DNA of 64,000 nucleotides from Bradyrhizobium sp. 1(2017) (GTDB lineage: Bacteria > Pseudomonadota > Alphaproteobacteria > Rhizobiales > Xanthobacteraceae): contig NZ_CP050022.2 of assembly GCF_011602485.2 (NCBI RefSeq), forward strand, positions 4,670,001 through 4,734,000. Direction: 5' to 3'. Below, in pieces: positions 47,401 through 55,865 of this stretch. The translations under genes and the position numbers were made by a program. The notes beneath the pieces were generated by a model. The model was not told the origin of the DNA. It was given only the letters and a program-made list of their open reading frames with translations, and did not search any database. Positions within the stretch are counted from its first letter, which is position 1. The number at the start of each line of letters is the position of its first letter.

Positions 47401-48660
47401 CTACCCCGCCAGATACCGCTCGTAGCTCCCCGTCACGGGCTCGCTGGCATCGACGTCGGGATCGAGCGTGTAGAGATCCTGCGCGCGGCCGATGCCGCGC
47501 AGGGCGTAGCGGCCGGTGGAGACGAGATAGCGGCGCCCGGCAGCATCGAGGCCCTTGTAGAATTCCGACGAGGCCAGGAGCTCGCGATCGACCGAGCGGC
47601 TCATCGAGGCGATGCGGCTGACCTCGTTGACGGTCGGCCCGACCACGGTGAAGTCGAGCCGGTCCTCGCTGCCGATATTGCCGTAGAAGACCTCGCCGAC
47701 ATGCAGGCCGATATAGGCCGACGTGGTGGGACGGCCGTCGGCGGCCCGGCGCGCGTTCAGCGCCGCGACGTTCTTGCGAAACAGATGCTCGGCGCGCAGC
47801 GCGGCACGGCGCGCGTCCGCCATGTCCTCGCCCCAGAACATCGCCAGCACGCCGTCGCCGATCAGCTTCAGCACGTCGCCCCCGGCATCGTGGATCGGAT
47901 CGATCACGGCCTGGGCGTAGTCGTTGAGGAACGGAATGATCTCGTCGGGACCGATGCTCTCGCTGATCCCGGTCGAGCCACGCAAATCCGAATACCAGAG
48001 CACGGCGTTGATGCGCTCGGTGACGCCGCGCGAGATGCGCCCGCGCAAGACCTGCTCGGAAGCATCGCGGCCGAGATAGACGCGGCCGAGCGTGCGGGCG
48101 ATGTCGACTTGCTGGCCCGACTTGATCGCGAGCCCCAGTACCGGCACGAGATCGCGCAGCGCTTCCAGCTCCGCTCCGGAGAAGCCGCTGTCGCGCCGCG
48201 TGGTCCAGCAGGAATAGAGGCAGTCCATCAGGCCGAGCGCGCCGTTTTCGCCGAAGCGATGCACGAAAGCGAGATAGTGCTTGTGGCCCTTTTCGGCGAG
48301 CTCGCCGATCTGCGAGAAATCCATCGACGGCGCATCGGCGAGATCGATCACCATCTCGTCGTGGCCGTTCTCGAGCATGTGGAAGAACACCGAGCGGCGC
48401 CAGCTCTTGGCGGCGTCGCCGTCGGCTGTCGAGCCGTATTCGAACGCGTCGCTCTCGTTGCTCGGACGGTCGCTCCAGCGGAAGCCGCGGCCCTCATAGA
48501 TCGGATGCAGCGTGTCGATGACGACCAGCCCGCGCGACAGTTCCAGCCCCTCGGCGCAGCAGCGCTCGCAGAAGCCGCGGAGCAGTTCGTTTTCAGGCAG
48601 GCCCGTGAGCCCCTGGCCGGTCAGCCAGTTCATCAGCGCGAGGCGCGAGGTCAATTGCAT
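47401..48660 (-). CDS. Adenylate/guanylate cyclase domain protein (class III)
   Basis: The 419-residue protein has a C-terminal class III cyclase domain (about residues 215-400): VLWYSDLRGSTGISESIG with the first metal Asp, VLKLIGDGVLAMFWGEDM with the Lys and second Asp, and LDFTVVGPTVNEVSRIASM with the conserved Asn and Arg. All catalytic residues are present. The N-terminal half has no clear domain and may be sensory. It should make cAMP. It is convergent with the upstream MFS gene. Confidence 0.88.
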   Translation of the reverse strand: MQLTSRLALMNWLTGQGLTGLPENELLRGFCERCCAEGLELSRGLVVIDTLHPIYEGRGFRWSDRPSNESDAFEYGSTADGDAAKSWRRSVFFHMLENGHDEMVIDLADAPSMDFSQIGELAEKGHKHYLAFVHRFGENGALGLMDCLYSCWTTRRDSGFSGAELEALRDLVPVLGLAIKSGQQVDIARTLGRVYLGRDASEQVLRGRISRGVTERINAVLWYSDLRGSTGISESIGPDEIIPFLNDYAQAVIDPIHDAGGDVLKLIGDGVLAMFWGEDMADARRAALRAEHLFRKNVAALNARRAADGRPTTSAYIGLHVGEVFYGNIGSEDRLDFTVVGPTVNEVSRIASMSRSVDRELLASSEFYKGLDAAGRRYLVSTGRYALRGIGRAQDLYTLDPDVDASEPVTGSYERYLAG

Positions 48661-48835
48661 GCGCCATTATGGCGTGCATTCGTGACGAGCGAAAGGCGGC
48701 TGTGCTCACGGCCCAAGGCTCACGGCCCAAGGCTCCCGTCCGCAGCAGGGCGAATATGCCGCAGACGCTGTTGACGCGCTCTCGCCGCAGGCGGCAAATG
48801 GCTCCGATGACACAGGCGACCAGAAGCACAAGGAC

Positions 48836-49993
48836 ATGAGCCAGCGCCAGCTTCCGATCATCCTGGCGCTCGGCACCACGCAGACCCTGGCCTGGGCCTC
48901 CAGCTATTATCTGCCGGCGTTGATCGCCGATCCCATGGCCCGCGACCTCGGCGTCTCCTCCAACTGGATCTTCGGCGCGTTCTCGGCTTCGCTCGTGATC
49001 TCCGCAATGCTCGGCCCGCGCATCGGACGGCAGATCGACCTCGTCGGCGGACGGCAGGTCCTGTCGGCCTCGAACCTTACGATCGCCGCCGGGCTCGTCC
49101 TGCTCGGGCTCGCGCAGTCGGTGGCGGTGATGGCGATCGCCTGGCTCGTGCTCGGCATCGGCATGGCGATGGGTCTGTATGACGCCGCCTTCGCCGCGCT
49201 GGGGCGCATCTACGGCACCGAGGCGCGCAGGCCGATCACCGGCATCACGCTGATGGCGGGCTTCGCCTCGACGGTCGGCTGGCCGCTCACTGCCTGGGGC
49301 CTCGCCCATATCGGCTGGCGCGAGACCTGCTTTGCCTGGGCGGCCGCCAATCTCCTGATCGGCCTGCCCCTCAATTTCTTCATGCTGCCGGCGATCCGGG
49401 GCGCGAAGCAGGCTGCGGCGACCGCCGAGAAGCCGCATCTGCCGCTCGACCGCACCATGATCCTGCTCGCCTTCATCTTTGCCGCGGTCTGGACCGTCAC
49501 CGGCGCCATGGCCGCGCATTTCCCGCGCATCCTGGAGGCGACGGGCGCAACGCCTGTCGAGGCGATTGCAGCCGGCGCGTTGATCGGCCCGGCACAGGTC
49601 GGCGCGCGCCTGCTCGAGGCCGGCCTCCTCAGCCGCTTCCATCCGCTGTGGTCGACGCGGCTCGCCTGCCTCACCCATCCGATCGGCGCGGTGGTCGTCG
49701 CAATCTTCGGCGCCGCCGCCGCGAGCGCGTTCGCGCTGTTTCACGGCTCTGGCAACGGCATCCTGACCATCGCGCGCGGCACGCTGCCGCTCGCCATCTT
49801 CGGACCGAAGGATTTCGGCTACCGTCTCGGCATCATCGGCGCACCGGCGCGGATGGCACAGGCGGTGGCGCCGCTCGCCTTCGGCCTGCTGATCGATGTC
49901 ATGGGCGCCAAGGTGCTGATCGTATCGTCAGCGCTGAGCCTCGCGGCCCTCGTCGCGCTGTTTGCGATCCACCCGGACCAACGGCCGACGTGA
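48836..49993 (+). CDS. MFS transporter
   Basis: The 385-residue protein has 12 membrane helices, including LALGTTQTLAWASSYYLPAL, MLGPRIGRQIDLVGGRQVL (motif A-like) and ALGRIYGTEARRPITGITLM. It looks like a small-molecule transporter of unknown substrate. The gene is intact, but its last 200 bp occur a second time, diverged and frameshifted, at 55440-55642. The genes from 50036 to 55079 lie between the two copies. Confidence 0.85.
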   Translation: MSQRQLPIILALGTTQTLAWASSYYLPALIADPMARDLGVSSNWIFGAFSASLVISAMLGPRIGRQIDLVGGRQVLSASNLTIAAGLVLLGLAQSVAVMAIAWLVLGIGMAMGLYDAAFAALGRIYGTEARRPITGITLMAGFASTVGWPLTAWGLAHIGWRETCFAWAAANLLIGLPLNFFMLPAIRGAKQAAATAEKPHLPLDRTMILLAFIFAAVWTVTGAMAAHFPRILEATGATPVEAIAAGALIGPAQVGARLLEAGLLSRFHPLWSTRLACLTHPIGAVVVAIFGAAAASAFALFHGSGNGILTIARGTLPLAIFGPKDFGYRLGIIGAPARMAQAVAPLAFGLLIDVMGAKVLIVSSALSLAALVALFAIHPDQRPT

Positions 49994-50035
49994 CGCTTGC
50001 ACAAAGGGCGTCCGTTCGCGTCCTTCGCTCGCAGG

Positions 50036-52036
50036 TCACGGCGGATCGAGATCGCCCCAACCCCGCTTCTCGTCCGGAGGACTGGCTGGAGCATCGTGTA
50101 CCGTCAACGGCTGCCCGTCCGCAACCAGCCGCGCGAGTTGCGGCGCGGCGGCGCTGGTACCGATGAGACGAAACACGACGCCGCTTCGATTGCCCCCGGC
50201 GCGTACGCCCTGGAGAGCATCCGACTCGTCGCAGAACAGCGCGTAGTCGGGCCCGATCCTCGGTGCATAAGGCCCGGTTCGTGCACGGCCCGCTGATGAA
50301 TAAGCCGACTTGCGTTTCGGCGCCGAAAGAATGTAGCCGCCGGCCACGTGAACACCAGCGACGCTGTCGGTACCAATCCCGTTGAGGGTGCCGAGGCGAG
50401 ACACAAGCGATCCGGATCTGTCGAACTCTCCACCGGCATATGTGCAGCCGGCCCCGGCCGCGCCGCCCGCCTCCCATCCGGCATCGACAAAATAGGACCG
50501 CTTGGCGCCGGTAGACATGTTCATGTTCGGATCGGTGCGCGCCACATAGGCATGAACCTCGTGCCCCACCGCGATGCCCTCGACCTTGATCTTCCAATTG
50601 CCATGTTCGGGCACCGCGCCGGTTCTGGCGACGGTGGGCTCGACCGCCATCAGCCACACCCTGTCGTCACCCCAGACGACCGGGGCATACGCGCCAGTGT
50701 AGGGCGGAAGTGCGGGTACGCCGGGCGGCGGGGGTGGCGGCGTCGGCGGCGGCGGACCGGCGGTCGATGAGGAGCTGTCACCGCCGGGCGACGTCAGCGT
50801 AACGACGACACCGCCCGTATGGTGCTTCTTCATCCAGACTTCGGCAAAGCAGAGCACGGTGTTGTCGGGAGGAAGGCGCCACGTCCATTCGACATAGTCA
50901 GGGTCCGCCATGGTTGGCCTGGCGAAACGGACGTGCCCATCGCTCAGATAATTGTTGCCGGCGGGCAGGAAGACGTCGAGCTTTGGTTTTACGGAAATCC
51001 CGTCATAATAGGTGACAAGCTCTCTCAGCTTGCCCTCGAGCTCCGCTGTGCCGTTGTGAGCTCCGGTCGTCGGCCCGTAGCTGACATTGATCACCACGTT
51101 GGTCGTGCCGGAATCGACAAACGACATGATGTAATCGATTGCATCGGCGACGTAACCCTTCAGCCAGATGCCGGTCGCGTCACGAAGGCAGCTCTCAGGA
51201 AACTGCACGAACACGATGTCTGCTTCGCAAGCGGGATCGGACAGGGGATCTCCGGGCTGCCAATTTGGCGGATCGCCGCGCGCGATCCGCGCCGAGGGCG
51301 GAATGCGGCCGGCGAGGACATCCATCACATGTGCGCCATGCGAGCCCTGATGCTTGAGGGTCTTGAATTCCCCATCCGCGTAGCAGCCATCCTCGTCGAC
51401 CGTGCTTGCTCGCTTGTGCAACTGGATCCAGTCATTGAGGCCAAGCACGCCGGATACGGAGTCCCGAAGGAACTCGAGGCCGTAGTTGAAGTCGAAGGGT
51501 TTTTCGCCAAAGACGTCGGCTCCTACCGGAATCGGAACTCTGCCCGGGTGCTCGGTCTGATCCCAGATTCCGCGGACACGCGTCCCGGTCGCAACACCCG
51601 CGGTCCATTTGACGAACTGAGAGGCGGCGAACGGACAGCCATCGTCGATCACGCCAATGAGGAGCGACGTCGGTGCTGCGTCGCTCGCGGACCTGTTGCG
51701 CTGCGCCCCCTTTTCTATTCCCGTCGGCTTCAGCGGAAGCGACAACTCGACCCGGGATACGTTGTCGTTCCACGCCCGGAAACTTTCCGGCTCGATCGTT
51801 CTCTTGAAAGCTCGCATGGTCAAATATCGCGAGTTCGGACTGGTCAGTCCGAACTCGGCACCGAAGCCGCTAGGGCTCATTGCTCTCTTGAAGTCTTCGG
51901 CCCGCTCGGCCGCCTTGAGCTCCACAAACAGAAATAGCTTGGATTCCCGCGGGTCGAAAAATTCAAAGTTCTTGAATTTGCTCTCGATTGCGTACCGCAG
52001 GTATGGGTCGAAACATTTCGGCAGTTCCTCGGCCAT
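50036..52036 (-). CDS. Subtilisin-like (S8 family) serine protease with a large insert
   Basis: The 666-residue protein has an S8 triad: Asp131 in LLIGVIDDGCPF, His233 in GSHGAHVMDVLAG and Ser628 in IGTSAAAPQLARL. The oxyanion Asn is about 361 in FLPAGNN. About 265 residues separate that Asn from Ser628, far more than the usual 60-70. They hold a Pro-rich linker (about 428-446) and a beta-rich part with GNWKIKVEG, similar in pattern to P-domain/PPC sandwiches. No signal peptide is seen. It is the third gene of a minus-strand set after a cyclase-TPR gene and a PAP2 gene. Confidence 0.8.
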   Translation of the reverse strand: MAEELPKCFDPYLRYAIESKFKNFEFFDPRESKLFLFVELKAAERAEDFKRAMSPSGFGAEFGLTSPNSRYLTMRAFKRTIEPESFRAWNDNVSRVELSLPLKPTGIEKGAQRNRSASDAAPTSLLIGVIDDGCPFAASQFVKWTAGVATGTRVRGIWDQTEHPGRVPIPVGADVFGEKPFDFNYGLEFLRDSVSGVLGLNDWIQLHKRASTVDEDGCYADGEFKTLKHQGSHGAHVMDVLAGRIPPSARIARGDPPNWQPGDPLSDPACEADIVFVQFPESCLRDATGIWLKGYVADAIDYIMSFVDSGTTNVVINVSYGPTTGAHNGTAELEGKLRELVTYYDGISVKPKLDVFLPAGNNYLSDGHVRFARPTMADPDYVEWTWRLPPDNTVLCFAEVWMKKHHTGGVVVTLTSPGGDSSSSTAGPPPPTPPPPPPGVPALPPYTGAYAPVVWGDDRVWLMAVEPTVARTGAVPEHGNWKIKVEGIAVGHEVHAYVARTDPNMNMSTGAKRSYFVDAGWEAGGAAGAGCTYAGGEFDRSGSLVSRLGTLNGIGTDSVAGVHVAGGYILSAPKRKSAYSSAGRARTGPYAPRIGPDYALFCDESDALQGVRAGGNRSGVVFRLIGTSAAAPQLARLVADGQPLTVHDAPASPPDEKRGWGDLDPP

Positions 52037-52071
52037 GGATGCTCTCCACTTCGGTCGCAGGGGCGTTCTGG

Positions 52072-53217
52072 CTACGGGAATCTCGTCGACACTTCGTTGT
52101 AGGCCTTGTCCCACAGCTCCTTCATCAGGAGAGACTGCGGCACAGTCCCCCCGGTGGTTTCCGAATAGAACTTGTTCGCATTGAGCGCCTGGTCGGCACG
52201 GAAGGGATTGAAGTCCGTGCTGGAGTTGCTGTTCACATAGCCCGCGTTGAACGTGCGGCTCTTGGTTGCCGTGCTCCCAAGGCAGCGCCCGACGAAATAT
52301 TCGCCCAAGGCGGTGCCCAGCATTCGTCCTGCCATGCTGTCGACCGGAAAATGCACCCCGGCCACGACCCGGTTTGTTGCGATCCGTGCCGCCTGGCGCT
52401 CGAGCTGCTCGACGATCTGGGGGAATCCGGGTGTCGTCTTATGCAGGCTCAATAGCCGCTTGAGCACGTAAGCTACCGCATGAGCCTGCGTCGCGTGTCC
52501 GCTCGGGAAACTTCCGTGTCCCGGCGTCGTCATCATCGGTTGTATCTGGGCGTTGTATTCGACGGGGCGCCAGCACGCCAGCGCATGCTTGAAGCGCATC
52601 TCGACGTAGACGCAGAATTGCAGGACCATGTTGATGAGCTCGAACGTCCGTCTGGTCCGCTCGGGATGCACGCAGACGATCGAAGACCAGAAGGCATATT
52701 GGGGATCGATCTGCGCCATGATTTCCGTGGCGCGTTCGTTGCGAAGCTCGGCCCAACTCAGGACCATCGCAATCTGGTTTTTGAACGTCGCCTCGCTCGG
52801 ACGTCCTATCTCCGCAATCACGTATGCGGGCGACCGAACCAGGAATGCGTTCGGATCGGTGCCTGACACCTGGAGGGTGATGCCTTGCAGCATCTCCCCG
52901 ACCGCCGTGTAGGCGCGCACCCATGAGTCCCAGCGATCCAATTGGGCGGGGTCTTCGATCGCCGGCAAGCTCGGCGCGTAATAATAAAAGTATGGCGACG
53001 TCGAGGTTTCGGGAAGAACGATCGTCCCTTCGCGAGCCCGGATGAGTGCATCCACCATCACCGGATTGGCCCAGACATCGCCCATTGTGCCAAGCATCGC
53101 TCCTCCGGCCCCTCCAGCGCCGCCCGCTCCCCCAGCTCCCCCTGCTCCTCCTGCGCCGCCGGCTCCGCCAGCACCACCTGCGCCGCCTGCTCCTCCCGCA
53201 CCGCCTAGTTGAGCCAT
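52072..53217 (-). CDS. PAP2-superfamily (vanadium haloperoxidase-like phosphatase) protein with Gly-Gly-Ala repeat N-terminus
   Basis: The 381-residue protein starts MAQL, followed by twelve GGA triplets (residues 5-40). The PAP2 motifs are all present: Lys210-x6-Arg217-Pro218 (KHALACWRP), PSGH at 238-241 (FPSGHATQAHA) and Arg283-x5-His289 (NRVVAGVHFP). It is longer than simple PAP2 phosphatases and lacks membrane helices, closer to vanadium-dependent haloperoxidase-type proteins. Either phosphatase or haloperoxidase activity is possible. GAGGGAGG lies before the ATG. It lies 29 bp downstream of the cyclase-TPR gene and 35 bp upstream of the subtilase gene. Confidence 0.8.
   Translation of the reverse strand: MAQLGGAGGAGGAGGAGGAGGAGGAGGAGGAGGAGGAGGAMLGTMGDVWANPVMVDALIRAREGTIVLPETSTSPYFYYYAPSLPAIEDPAQLDRWDSWVRAYTAVGEMLQGITLQVSGTDPNAFLVRSPAYVIAEIGRPSEATFKNQIAMVLSWAELRNERATEIMAQIDPQYAFWSSIVCVHPERTRRTFELINMVLQFCVYVEMRFKHALACWRPVEYNAQIQPMMTTPGHGSFPSGHATQAHAVAYVLKRLLSLHKTTPGFPQIVEQLERQAARIATNRVVAGVHFPVDSMAGRMLGTALGEYFVGRCLGSTATKSRTFNAGYVNSNSSTDFNPFRADQALNANKFYSETTGGTVPQSLLMKELWDKAYNEVSTRFP
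53100..53207. repeat. Twelve tandem 9-bp units encoding Gly-Gly-Ala
   Basis: Units of the form GCN CCN CCN on the plus strand follow without gaps. They vary mainly at third positions, so the array is constrained at the protein level rather than recently expanded. Confidence 0.85.
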
Positions 53218-53246
53218 TGCCTGCCTCCCTCTGGAATACAGTTCAG

Positions 53247-55079
53247 TCAGCCTGTCGTCGGTAAACCTGCGATTTCCAGGCAGCGAGCCCAATGCTTGCC
53301 TGTTTCGAGCTGCGCGTTCGGGAGACGCGCCTTGTAGCGATCTACGGTCAATTGCGGTTCGAGCTCGCGCATCCTGCCCAAAGCTTCGCGCGCCTCCTCG
53401 ACCCGTCCCTGCGAAACGAGTGCGATCGCAAGGACCCGCCAGGTGGAGGGATGCATGCGATTGAGAAGGAGAGATGAGCGCGCGAGCTTTTCCGCCTCTT
53501 CGTATCGATGCGCGGACAATAGAGCCGTGGCGCCGAGGGACTCGAAATAATAGCGCTGCGGATCGAGCGGCGAAAGCTCCAGAGCCCGCCGCGTTGCTCC
53601 CACGGCTGCCTCGCCCTCGCCTTTGAAGGCGTTGACCGTGCCGCGGTAGAGCCAGCCCAGCGCGTGGCTGGGGTTGGCATCGACGGCCTGCTCGCACCGC
53701 TTGCGAGCGGTGTCCAGGTCCCGCAACATGTGACAATAGACGAAGCCTTCGGTCGCAAGCGCAAGCGCGTCGGACGGGTCGCGATCGAGCGCCGCGCGCG
53801 TGGCGCTCAATGCCTCGGCGGCCTCGCGTTTGCGGTTCTCGGACCAGCCGCGCGTCATGCGCAGGATGTACCAGTTGGCGAGCCAGGCGCGGGGAGCAGC
53901 TATCCGGCCGTGGCGATTGATCAGTTCGTCCAGGACCTTGCGTGTCTGGAGAAACTCCTCCCTGCTCGACCGGTGCATCAGGCGGATGCTGCCGAGCAGG
54001 AGCGAATAGCTCTCCAGCGTCGGCAACGGCTGGGTCAGGATATGCTCGACCTCGGCATCGAACACCGACAGATGCACTGCAGCGGCGATGCGGTGAGCCA
54101 ATTCGCTCTCCGGCTGCAGCAGGTCGCCGATATTGCCGGTCAGGCGGTCGGTCCACACGACCTGGTTGGTTCGCGCCGCCGATAGTTCCGCTGTCACCAT
54201 GATCCGGTCCGCATGGACCACATAGCTGCCGCTAAGAATGTAGGTGGCACCGAGATATGCCGATATTTCCGCGACGTCGCTGATCCTGCCGCGGAACGTG
54301 TTTGTGGACAGACGCGAGATCACCTTGAGGTTCGCCGATTTGGACAGGCGCCAGATCACGCTGTCCGCGATCAGGTTACCGATGTCGAGATGTTCGTTCG
54401 CGTCCTTGCGCGCGTCGAAGGGTATGACCGCGATCGCCGGCTCCATGGGAGTACCATAGTCTCGCCGAGCCGCGAGGCTCGGGTGTGGACTGGCCGGACC
54501 AACGCGGTAGGCGCGAACCGGCTTGTCAAAGTGCTTGAGGATACAGTTGCCCAGGTCTTCGCACAGCGCATCCACTCCGTGCGTCAGCTCGTCGCGCGCT
54601 GCAGCGCTGCCAATCGTCTCCCCCGGCTTGGCCAGGCTGGCAAGAGCTGCCGCCAGCTGCTCATGCGCCGCCTCGCTGGCGATCGTTTCACCGGGACCGG
54701 CAAGGGTTGCGAGCCGGGCTGCGAGGTTGATGCCGGTGCCATAGATGTCGATGCCGTCGCTCCAGGCGGTGGAAGCGTTGATCCCCGCACGAAGCTGGAA
54801 GTGTTGATCGTCGGGACGCCCGGTGTTCTGGACAGCGATGGTCCGGTGCATGTCTGCCGCGGCATTGACGGCATCAGGCACCGATTCGAAGCGGGCCATC
54901 AGCCCATCTCCGAGGCTCTTCACGAGGCCGCCGCGATAACGCGGCAGGATCTGGCCGGTGGCAAGTTGGACGAAGTCCGTCCATCGACGTACAGCGGATG
55001 CCTCGTGCGCCTGCATCAGCCGCACGGACTCGACCAGGTCGACCAAGAGGACCACAGTGTCCTGCTGCACGAGGCCCAT
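53247..55079 (-). CDS. Class III adenylate cyclase-like domain fused to a TolB-like region and TPRs
   Basis: The 610-residue protein starts with a class III cyclase domain (residues 6-195): Asp14 in VVLLVDLVESVRLM, Lys54/Asp58 in VKSLGDGLMARF, and Asn118/Arg122 in DIYGTGINLAARL. A short internal duplication follows (LAGPGETIASEAA, LAKPGETIGSAAA). Residues 215-330 have the AIAVIPFDARKDANEHLDIG and YLGATYILSGSYVVHADRIM pattern found beside such cyclases. The rest is TPR-like helices. It is the first gene of a set with the PAP2 and subtilase genes. Confidence 0.85.
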   Translation of the reverse strand: MGLVQQDTVVLLVDLVESVRLMQAHEASAVRRWTDFVQLATGQILPRYRGGLVKSLGDGLMARFESVPDAVNAAADMHRTIAVQNTGRPDDQHFQLRAGINASTAWSDGIDIYGTGINLAARLATLAGPGETIASEAAHEQLAAALASLAKPGETIGSAAARDELTHGVDALCEDLGNCILKHFDKPVRAYRVGPASPHPSLAARRDYGTPMEPAIAVIPFDARKDANEHLDIGNLIADSVIWRLSKSANLKVISRLSTNTFRGRISDVAEISAYLGATYILSGSYVVHADRIMVTAELSAARTNQVVWTDRLTGNIGDLLQPESELAHRIAAAVHLSVFDAEVEHILTQPLPTLESYSLLLGSIRLMHRSSREEFLQTRKVLDELINRHGRIAAPRAWLANWYILRMTRGWSENRKREAAEALSATRAALDRDPSDALALATEGFVYCHMLRDLDTARKRCEQAVDANPSHALGWLYRGTVNAFKGEGEAAVGATRRALELSPLDPQRYYFESLGATALLSAHRYEEAEKLARSSLLLNRMHPSTWRVLAIALVSQGRVEEAREALGRMRELEPQLTVDRYKARLPNAQLETGKHWARCLEIAGLPTTG

Positions 55080-55376
55080 TGCTCGTCTCTCCGAAGCCCG
55101 GCTTCCGCTGACCGGACTCTCAGGTGAATGGCCCTTTAGGCCATTACTGTTCGACTTCCCAGATGTTGACCGAACCCTGCCCGGCAGTTGCGAATTCGGC
55201 GGACGCCCTCATCGAGTGCACGCAAATCAATACTGCGCACGCGTTCGCTCGGTTATGATCCAGATCACGATTTCCGAAATGCCTGGGCCGGTCGCATGCG
55301 CGGCAATTATTCGCACCTCAAAATACACGCTACAAGCTTCTTCTCGTTATACGAGAAGTCAGATTCGTTTGCCGCT
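55080..55376. other. Upstream region of the cyclase-TPR gene with a palindrome
   Basis: About 300 bp with no gene. It is less GC-rich than its neighbours. CTTCTCGT (55340-55347) and ACGAGAAG (55351-55358) form an inverted repeat about 260 bp from the start codon. It may be an operator or a hairpin at the island edge. Confidence 0.5.
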
Positions 55377-55439
55377 AATGCGGGCACGTCTCGACCTCGA
55401 CGGTGACGTGGCTCAGCCCCTTCAGCCCGGCGAGCCGCC
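55377..55439. repeat. 63-bp copy of the 3' end of the CDF exporter gene
   Basis: This block matches 57080-57142 in 62 of 63 positions, same orientation, including GGCACGTCTCGACCTCGACG. It covers the last codons and stop of the exporter gene but none of the rest of it. It ends exactly where the MFS 3' remnant begins. Confidence 0.85.
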
Positions 55440-55642
55440 GCTCGCCATCTTCGGTCCGAAGGACTTTGGCTACCGTCTTGGCATCATCGGCGCCCCGGCG
55501 CGAATGGCCAGGCGGTGGCCCCGCTCGCCTTCGGCTGTTGATCGACGTGATGGGCGCCAAGGTGCTGATTGTCTCCTCCGCGCTCAGCCTGTCGGCGCTG
55601 GCCGCGCTGTTCCTGATCCGCACCGGACCGCGGCCGGATTGA
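55440..55642 (+). pseudogene. Frameshifted, diverged copy of the MFS transporter 3' end
   Basis: Matches 49791-49993 along its full length. It still encodes IFGPKDFGYRLGIIGAPARM in one frame, then LLIDVMGAKVLIVSSALSLS in another, because of two single-base deletions. Most other differences are at codon third positions, so this copy was once a working orthologous gene. No 5' part is present. Confidence 0.85.
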
Positions 55643-55673
55643 CCGCTCGGCCGCTTTCGCGCACAAGCGGGCG

Positions 55674-55865
55674 ATGACCGACGACACTGGCCCGCCCCGC
55701 ACGTTCAAAGGCCTCCTGCGCTGGGCGACCACGCCGCCGCAGGCCTGGGGCGTCTATCTCCTCGCAGTCCTGCTGGTCTGGCTGGTGTCGTTCTATGCCG
55801 GCACGCTGAAGCCGAAGAAAACGCCAGAGCCGAGCCCGCCCACGGCGAGTGCGCCGCGCAGCTAG
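55674..55865 (+). CDS. Small single-pass membrane protein
   Basis: Sixty-three residues: a charged start (MTDDTGPPRTFKGLLRWATT), one membrane helix (VYLLAVLLVWLVSFYAGTL) and a Pro-rich tail. I recall similar short proteins in Bradyrhizobium, with no known function. It starts 31 bp after the MFS remnant. Its stop overlaps the convergent EamA gene by 4 bp. Confidence 0.65.
   Translation: MTDDTGPPRTFKGLLRWATTPPQAWGVYLLAVLLVWLVSFYAGTLKPKKTPEPSPPTASAPRS

Noticed and set aside
53100..53207. The GGA-coding array as a CRISPR
   Set aside because: Units are 9 bp with no spacers and are coding.
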